Of a stretch of 64,000 nucleotides of DNA, positions 57,472 to 64,000 are shown in pieces (the first letter of the stretch is position 1; the number at the start of each line of letters is the position of its first letter). The translations under genes were made by a program, and so were the position numbers. This DNA comes from Sarcomyxa edulis. Taxonomy: Eukaryota; Basidiomycota; Agaricomycetes; Agaricales; Mycenaceae. Under the pieces are notes generated by a model. That model ran no database searches. It saw only the letters and a program-made list of their open reading frames with translations, and was not told where the DNA came from. The DNA is taken from assembly GCA_009761415.1 (NCBI GenBank), contig QUOL01000001.1, positions 1,054,001 through 1,118,000 on the forward strand. Direction: 5' to 3'.

Positions 57472-60400
57472 ATGAGCACCCATACATCCGCTAGCTCGAC
57501 CCCCTCCCTTTCTAATCTATCCCTTTCGTCTTATAACCCATCTAATCACATTGATCTCACTTTGGAAGACTCTCAAGACGCCTCGTCCGATTCATATGGC
57601 AGATTTAGCAAACGACAACGCACCGAACTCCCTCCTCCTAGACGCTCACAATACCAGCAACGACCTGATGCTCCCAGCGCTTTCGTATCCCCCGACTCTT
57701 CTATCTCTGCAGCTCCTCCAGTTTCATCCATGTCGACTTTCACTTCATACAACCGCAAACCTGCAGTCTCCATGCCCGATACTTCCTCTATGAACTCGAG
57801 CCATATGCAAGGCCAGCATAATTACTCACAGCCCTCGTATCGCCCCGCCTTCGCTGGCCCATCGTCTCCAGCTTTCTATGTCGGCCGACAACAACGGCCA
57901 ACTCCAACACCGAGCCCATCTTTTTCATCAAAACCTCCTCCTATCTCATCATATCCTGATAGTTACATGGCGGCTCCAAAGGCGTCCAATCGCCATGTTA
58001 TAGATCTCACAGGTTCTCCGTCTCCACCACCGTTGAACGGTCAGCAACAATCGCAGACGCAATCCAATTTGCCTCCAAATTTACCACCCAAAACTCCTGT
58101 CTGCATTGGCCAGCTGGGAGTCACGGCACTAGTTCTTTGTCCTATCCCATATCTGCTTGCACAAGAATCAGGCAATAATGAGTCTAATTGGGCAACTATC
58201 CGGTTGCAGTATGAACATAATCCAACTCCGAGTAACCCGACTGGAGAGACCATACATCTTTTCGAACCACCTACACGAGCGCCGAATGGGGAAACTATTC
58301 AGGGAGAAAGATTCGGGGTTATCGAGCAGAAAGTAGCATCTTTCGTCGGTCCTATGCTAGGAAAGGGATTGATCAGATTGGATGCTAAAGTGAAGAGAGG
58401 CTTGTCGGCTGTAAGTGGTTCCTATATCCCTCGCGACTATAGCTAAACTTGCATTTCTTAGTTACCTATTCTCCCTATGCATATGCTTGTCTACACGCCG
58501 AAAGGAAACATCCCTGTCGTCGGCAACTATCTTCATCAATGCGGTCTATTTCTCGACCACCCTACTCCGCCTTACGATATTCAACAGCTAGGTCATTATC
58601 ATTATTACAATCCACATAACCCACCCCCAGGCGGTCATAATCCTGTAATTTATCCACCAAGTCCCAACCGATGGGCACCAGTCACCTCAGGAAAGAGCGT
58701 CGAAGTACAGAGAAGTCAAGTTGACGAGTTGTTCAAGAGCCTGAAGAACGGCGATGAACTGGCCGAAACCGAACCTTGTAAGTACACGAAGCCGTTCTAC
58801 GCCCTCGAAGCGCTAATATGTCTCTATATGCGCGTATATAGCTCCCGACGTCGCAACGAAACTGTATCCTCATCAGAAGAAAGCTCTGACATTCCTGCTT
58901 GAACGAGAGCGGGAAAAACCGGGACCTGATGGTGAATTTTCGTCGTTGTGGCAGGCGAGGATCAACCCGATTTCTAGACAACAGAGTTGGTTCCATCTGG
59001 TCACGCACAAGGAAATATTTCAAGAACCCAACGAGTCCAAAGGATCTATTTTAGCCGATGATGCGCGTGTCTTCTCTTTTGGGCCTAAAACTTTGTTTAT
59101 TGACACGTGTTTCTTTCAGATGGGCCTCGGCAAGACGATCACGTGTGTGTCACTCATCGCGGCGACCCTCGCTTCCTCGAGGGAATTCGCATCAACCCCC
59201 ATTCCTCCACTCACTCCTCCATCGGATCATATGGCTCATGACCAGTACGTGAACCCGTCTCACTTTTCTGGCAGTGTTTGGGGCATGCCCGAGGAAGGCG
59301 GTTCGGCCAAGAATAAGGCTAAAGCAGCTAGAACACAAGAACGGCTGGAAGCTACCTACACTCGAGCTTCTCGTATCAAGGCTAAGAGTCGAGCTACATT
59401 GATCATATGTCCACTCTCTACGGTATCGAATTGGGAAGACCAATTCCGGGAACATTGGCAGGGTGAGGTCACCGTTGTTGGCGGCGGAGGTGGGAGTGCT
59501 TGCGGGGCCGTTCCCCCGCCGACCCCATCTCAGCCATCCATTACACAACACATGTCTGTTGACGTCAAGAAGGAGACAAAACCAGGTCGTATCAGGCGCG
59601 GCACTCCTTTGCGAATTTACATTTACCACGGGAACTCACGCCGTCCGGACCCGACTTTCCTTGCGGATTTTGATGCGGTGATCACTACTTACGCCACTCT
59701 CGCATCCGAATTCTCGAAGCAAAATCGGAGTGTAACGAGTCCAGACGCGGATGACGACGATGACGACAACAGTAGTGACGGCGCCGGTGGCGTCGATATC
59801 GATGATCATGGCAACCAAGTTCTGCGGTTACCAAAACCTAAGAAGGCTGGTTTGAAAAGAAAGAAATCCAGCGCATTCACTGGTAATGGTGCTGCTGAAG
59901 CATCGAGTGCTCTTCAGAGCATCAACTGGTTCCGGGTTGTACTTGACGAAGCCCAGTGGGTTTCTCATATATATCGGTTACTGTTGGTTGGTACACTAAC
60001 CTGACATTTTCTTCTTCCAGTTCGATCAAAGAAACAGGAACTGTTGGCAGTAGAGCATGCTGCGACTTGATGGCAGATCGACGTCTCTGTTTGACTGGAA
60101 CACCCGTTCAGAATAAACTTGACGATGTTTTTGCCTTGATCAAGTTCTTGCGACTAGACCCATTTGACGACAAGAACATCTGGACCGAATTCATTGGCAG
60201 CCCGGTGAAGTTTGGACAGCCATTGGGTGTGGCACGACTGCAAACCATCATGATGTGCATCACCCTTCGACGGACCAAGGAGACGAAAGCGCCAGACGGA
60301 AACAAAATTCTCGCGCTGCCACCGCGGCGTGATGAATTGCGTTATCTCAAGTTCGATGCTCAGGAACAAGAGATATATGACCAGTTCTTCAACGAGTCTA

Positions 60401-61884
60401 AAGCCGAATTCAACGAAATGTCGAACAAGAATGAAGTCATGAAGAATTATGTCGGGATATTACAGAAGATTCTTCGACTTCGTCAAATTTGCGACCATTT
60501 CGAGCTCGTAGAGGGCAAGGGACCTGGTGGAGCATCTCAAGATTCCGCGACTTCATATGAAGAAATCGTAGCAGCTATCGAGAAGGACGGGATCAACGTC
60601 AGTCGAGCCACTGCGATCTTCGCACTTTTACGCGAGTCAGCCACGACACAATGCGTCGAGTGCGGTGGAGAGCTCTGTACCGCCGGTGAATCCGCACAGG
60701 GCGATAATGTGGACATGGAAGGATCTTCGGCTCCAAAACGGGGAAGGAAATCGAAATCCTCTGCGTCTCGCGGACCTACCCGTGCCAATAGTCCTTCCGC
60801 TCCTCACCCAGTCTTGACGAGATGCCAACATCTGTTCTGCCTAGAATGCTATCGCAATTGTATCTGCCCTGGCTGGCCGAATGTAGCTCCGGAGACGCGA
60901 CGGTCGTGCACTGCTTGTCAAACAGGTTTACGCCCCGCTGATGCTGTCGAAATCAGGTCCGATTGCACGGTTGAAGCTGCGCCCAAGAAGAAGACGGTGA
61001 AACGAGAGAAGAGACAAAAAGGAAGCTCTTTAGATAGCTTCCATCCGTCGACGAAGGTGAAAGCACTTCTTGGTGATTTAGTTCAGTTCTCTAGGACAAA
61101 TCCGCACTCTGCAAATTATGATCCCTCTTCAATCGAAGTGCAAATGGTAGATGATCAAGGCAACGCGGTGGACGAAGGTTGTGTGAAGACGGTCGTTTTG
61201 TGAGTCATCGCGATATTGATATCTTGCCGCTTCGCGTATCAGGCATCTTACTTACTTCTTTCAGCTCGCAATGGACAAGCATGCTTGATAAGTGAGTCTG
61301 TTTACTTCTTATTCTCAGTGCTTACTATTGACACGCATCTTCCCAGAATCGAGGACGCTTTAGAAGCTGCTGGTATTCGTTATGATCGATTGGACGGTAC
61401 AATGAAGCGCGACGACCGTACAAGAGCCATGGATGCCCTGAAACACGATCCAGGATGCGAGGTCCTGCTGGTCAGTCTCAAGGCTGGAGGAGTCGGGTTG
61501 AACCTTACTGCTGCACAACGGGTGTACCTCATGGATCCTTATTGGTGAGCTCGAGTATTGCCCATGCTTTGTCCGGTCTTCTCATTACCTCGTGACGATC
61601 TGCAGGAACCCTGCTGTGGAGAACCAGGCCGTGGACCGTATAGTAAGTCCTGATTATCACCCCTGTTTCGACCTTCAAGTCGACCTCCTTTTTTTCAGCA
61701 TCGACTTGGACAAACTCGGCCAGTCACCACAGTCAAACTCATCATCGAGAATTCCATCGAGGCGAGGCTCCTTGAAGTCCAGAAGAAGAAAACCGAATTA
61801 GCCAACATGACACTCGGTCAGAACTTCAGCAAAGCGGAGCTGATGCAGCGTCGTGTAGAAGAACTCAATCAATTATTAAGTTAA
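57472..61884 (+). CDS. Rad5/HLTF-like SNF2 helicase with RING finger
   Basis: DNA-dependent ATPase and probable E3 ligase of the Rad5/HLTF/Rad16 group (post-replication repair). The start at 57472 gives MSTHTSASSTPSLSNLSLSS and a disordered Ser/Pro/Gln-rich N-terminus with two SIM-like runs (HIDLTLEDS, HVIDLTGS). A HIRAN-like domain begins VCIGQLGVTALVLCPIPYL. The SNF2 core has LYPHQKKALTFLLERER, ILADD|MGLGKTITCVSLIAAT, RATLIICPLSTVSNWEDQF, VITTYATLASEF, LDEAHSIKETGTVGSR (DEAH split by an intron), CLTGTPVQNKLDDVFALIKF and LPPRRDELRYLKF. The RING sits between the lobes: CVECGGELC, CQHLFCLECYRNC, CTACQTGL. Lobe 2 has LLVSLKAGGVGLNLTAAQRVY and HRLGQTRPVTTVKL. The intron before MGLGKT (59063-59119) fits best with a GC donor. 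Confidence 0.92.
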
Positions 61885-62027
61885 TCTTTGTCCTATATTA
61901 CTTGTAGACCTGTTATATCTTTATCTTGCTGCCTATATTTTTTTGGGTTTACCACAATGCTAATTCACTGTCGAGAAAGAATACATGTACAATTGAAAAA
62001 AATATAGAAATGAAGGCAAATGAGAGC
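61885..62027. other. Short intergenic region between converging genes
   Basis: 143 bases between the Rad5-like and Prm10-like stops; AT-rich 3' flank only. Confidence 0.5.
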
Positions 62028-64000
62028 TCAGAATGCGAAGTGGGCGGCGGCTTTACGTTTTCCTGTCGTGTATACGATAACTTGACTAACGAACAAACCA
62101 ACCGTCACTCCTGCGGCCACGGAAATCATACGGAGAGCAAGAGCGAAGCCATTACTGTACTGGTCGGCTGAATCGTTGTACGTTTGTGTCAATCCGCCAC
62201 CCTGCGCGATGATAGACTACAAGAGATACATTCAGTATTTACAGCATCGACACATAGTCATATTGCATCATTACGCACCGGAACCAAGAAAAGGACACCA
62301 GTGACCATCGATGTGAATGCAGTGCCGCGAACAACTCGTGAATATATATTCCCCAAGCATCCGATCACAAAGGCTCCAGCAGCGGCAACGACGTCCGGTC
62401 GATCAGGGAGAGCAATGCTTGTAGCTTTGTTCGCGGCGTAAGAGCAACATGAGAACAACACCATGACTGGAAGTTGTATGCTGCGATAAGATTGTAGATT
62501 CGACAAGGAAGAGCAAGTTGAATAGAGCGGAACGAGGAAGAACATCGTCCACCATGGTAAAGGCTGCTTGTACCAGCCCCAAGAAGGGTCACGGAAACAT
62601 CCTTGCAAGGGAAAATATCGTTAACGTATATACATCTTGGATATCCGTCGAACCTACCCTTGAAGACGTGCTGCATTTCATAGTTGACGCTGGTACTTTG
62701 GCCAAGTACACCACTAATGGGGAAGGCTGTCTCAGACCCGTTGGTCACGGTGAATTGACCGTGCGTATAAGTCAAAGCTGCGGGACTGGAGCTCTGGTAG
62801 TATTCGGCACGAGCACGACGATCTATGACCAGATAGAAATCGGATCCAATGGTCAGACCGAAGCCCTGAGTAATGACTTTTTAGATATTACGGAAAGCGG
62901 TGCTTGTATGGCATCCAATGCTTACAAGGAAGAGCGTATAAATGATCGCGTAAACGATTCTGACTGAACCGCAAAATATGTTTCTTGACATGAGCTCCAA
63001 TGCGCTGGTTACTAAAAAGAACATGTAAGCACCATGTGGTATGTACTTGTGTCGATACTCACAGATAGTGAACCCTGGTAGAATCAAGACAACACTAGCT
63101 GAGGAGACCGAGCTGTAGCAGAACCATTTCCCAGGGATACTGCTGAGACCTCTCGCGACGAAAGACACCATGATCGTGACTGATATCCTGCGAAAGTTGA
63201 TGTATCCCAGTGAGGACTCAGCGATGTAAAGAAGGCAAGGATGGAGAAAGATGCGTACTCATAGACGTTAGCATACATGGAGCTCTTGTTTGCAGCATTC
63301 AACCCAAGATACTGTAAAAGGCAAGCACACGCGCCACTGATCCACATATCGATGATCGACCCGCCAAAGGAGAGAATACAAATGATGGCAGAACATACGA
63401 AAGCCAGACTACACCGGACAGGAAGCGGATAGATGGGTCCCCTGCGAAGGAGCTGCTTCAAAGCATTGGTACCAGCTTCGGCACCCATTCTGTCGTGTAG
63501 AACATCACGGTAGATTAAATGGACTTTGTGCAAATAAGTCAATTGGACCTTTCCACCTGCTCTGACGAAGTAGGTCTGTGTCGACTTGGTAGTCTGACCG
63601 TTACGAATCGTGATGATAATGACACCTGGAAGATGAACGAAGTCTTTACATATAAAATCAGATCTCATGCGCATGAAGAATAAAACCCAGTATACCTGCA
63701 TGAGCGTCAAGTATATCTGACGCAGCTACTAGTTGTGATTCGATGCGATGTGACGGTGCACCAAATGTCAAGAGCGCTTTCGCGAGCTTCAAGACGAATT
63801 TTCGACGTTTGTGCGCCTCTGGGAAGATCAAAAAAATGGATAAGGCTCGGCACCCAGTCTGAGGTTAGACACACCTTCGACGTTCTTGACAATGAGTGAG
63901 CTCTTTCGAGGAGGTTTAGAAGAATCGCCAGGAGGAGGCGCCACAGATTTGCGCCTATACGAAGGGGTAAGGGGAGGGTCTGAGGCTTCCGAGTGACGAA
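62028..64000 (-). CDS. Prm10/ThrE-family multi-pass membrane protein, 3' part (runs off right edge)
   Basis: Member of the DUF1212/ThrE family, relatives of which export threonine or are pheromone-regulated in yeast (Prm10). The right edge begins inside a Ser/Pro/Arg-rich cytosolic N-terminus (YRRKSVAPPPGDSSKPPRKS, then SLIVKNVEG). Next is the DUF1212 start AHKRRKFVLKLAKALLTFGA, then PSHRIESQLVAASDILDAHA and PGVIIITI. Hydrophobic spans follow (for example LAFVCSAIICILSFGG, WTMFFLVPLYSTCSSL, QLPVMVLFSCCSYAANKA, AAAGAFVIGCLGNIYSR and MVTGVLFLVPS). It ends VTVGLFVSQVIVYTTGK then RKAAAHFAF with TGA at 62030-62028. About nine introns were seen in the window part. The start codon lies outside. Confidence 0.87.

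Noticed and set aside
1..64000. Transposons, CRISPR arrays, prophage or biosynthetic cluster
   Set aside because: No transposase, reverse transcriptase, terminal repeats, repeat-spacer pattern or cluster of biosynthetic enzymes was seen; the only large repeat is the 3-kb tandem duplication.

Overview
The window looks like nuclear DNA of a mushroom-forming basidiomycete (Agaricomycetes). Genes are dense, sit on both strands and are cut by many short introns, mostly 45-70 bases. The gene families are typical of these fungi: NADPH oxidase NoxA, Sho1, a Bck1-type MAPKKK, CBM1-linked GH5 cellulases and mucin-like one-pass membrane proteins. I saw no rRNA, tRNA, CRISPR array or transposon. Most genes had to be assembled from exons by hand; where I give an exon list it closes the reading frame exactly.

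Left third (1-24.7 kb): a 5'-partial RecQ helicase (-) diverges from a MAPKKK with an unusual domain order (+). Then come NoxA (-), the spindle checkpoint protein Mad2 (-) diverging from the TFIID subunit TAF5 (+), two unrecognised proteins diverging from each other, a mucin-like membrane protein (-), an F-box/leucine-rich protein (-), a WBP11-like splicing protein (-), an RNF10-like RING ligase (+) and the osmosensor Sho1 (-).

Middle (25-42 kb): a 3-hydroxyisobutyrate-dehydrogenase-like enzyme (-) shares a 132-base promoter with an Ark/Prk (NAK) kinase (+). A Ctr-type copper transporter (-) diverges from a secreted agmatinase-like enzyme (+). Next is a low-molecular-weight tyrosine phosphatase (-), and then two tandem GH5 endoglucanases with CBM1 domains (-). 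The two GH5 genes come from a tandem duplication of about 3 kb. Its ends cut into the 5' ends of both neighbours, the phosphatase and an LYR-motif protein, and dead 5' fragments of both lie at the central junction.

Right third (42-64 kb): exocyst subunit Sec8 (-) diverges over 59 bases from an LDAH-type lipid-droplet hydrolase (+). Then follow a CHD/Mi-2-like remodeller (+), an RNase III-dsRBD protein with altered catalytic residues (+), a Rad5/HLTF-like SNF2-RING protein (+), and a Prm10/ThrE-family membrane protein (-) that runs off the right edge.

The genes are mostly independent housekeeping and signalling units, not one pathway. The most unusual structures are the MAPKKK with regulatory boxes on both sides of its kinase, CBM1 domains assembled from micro-exons including a 6-base exon, a set of GC-AG introns, and the duplication with readable breakpoints.
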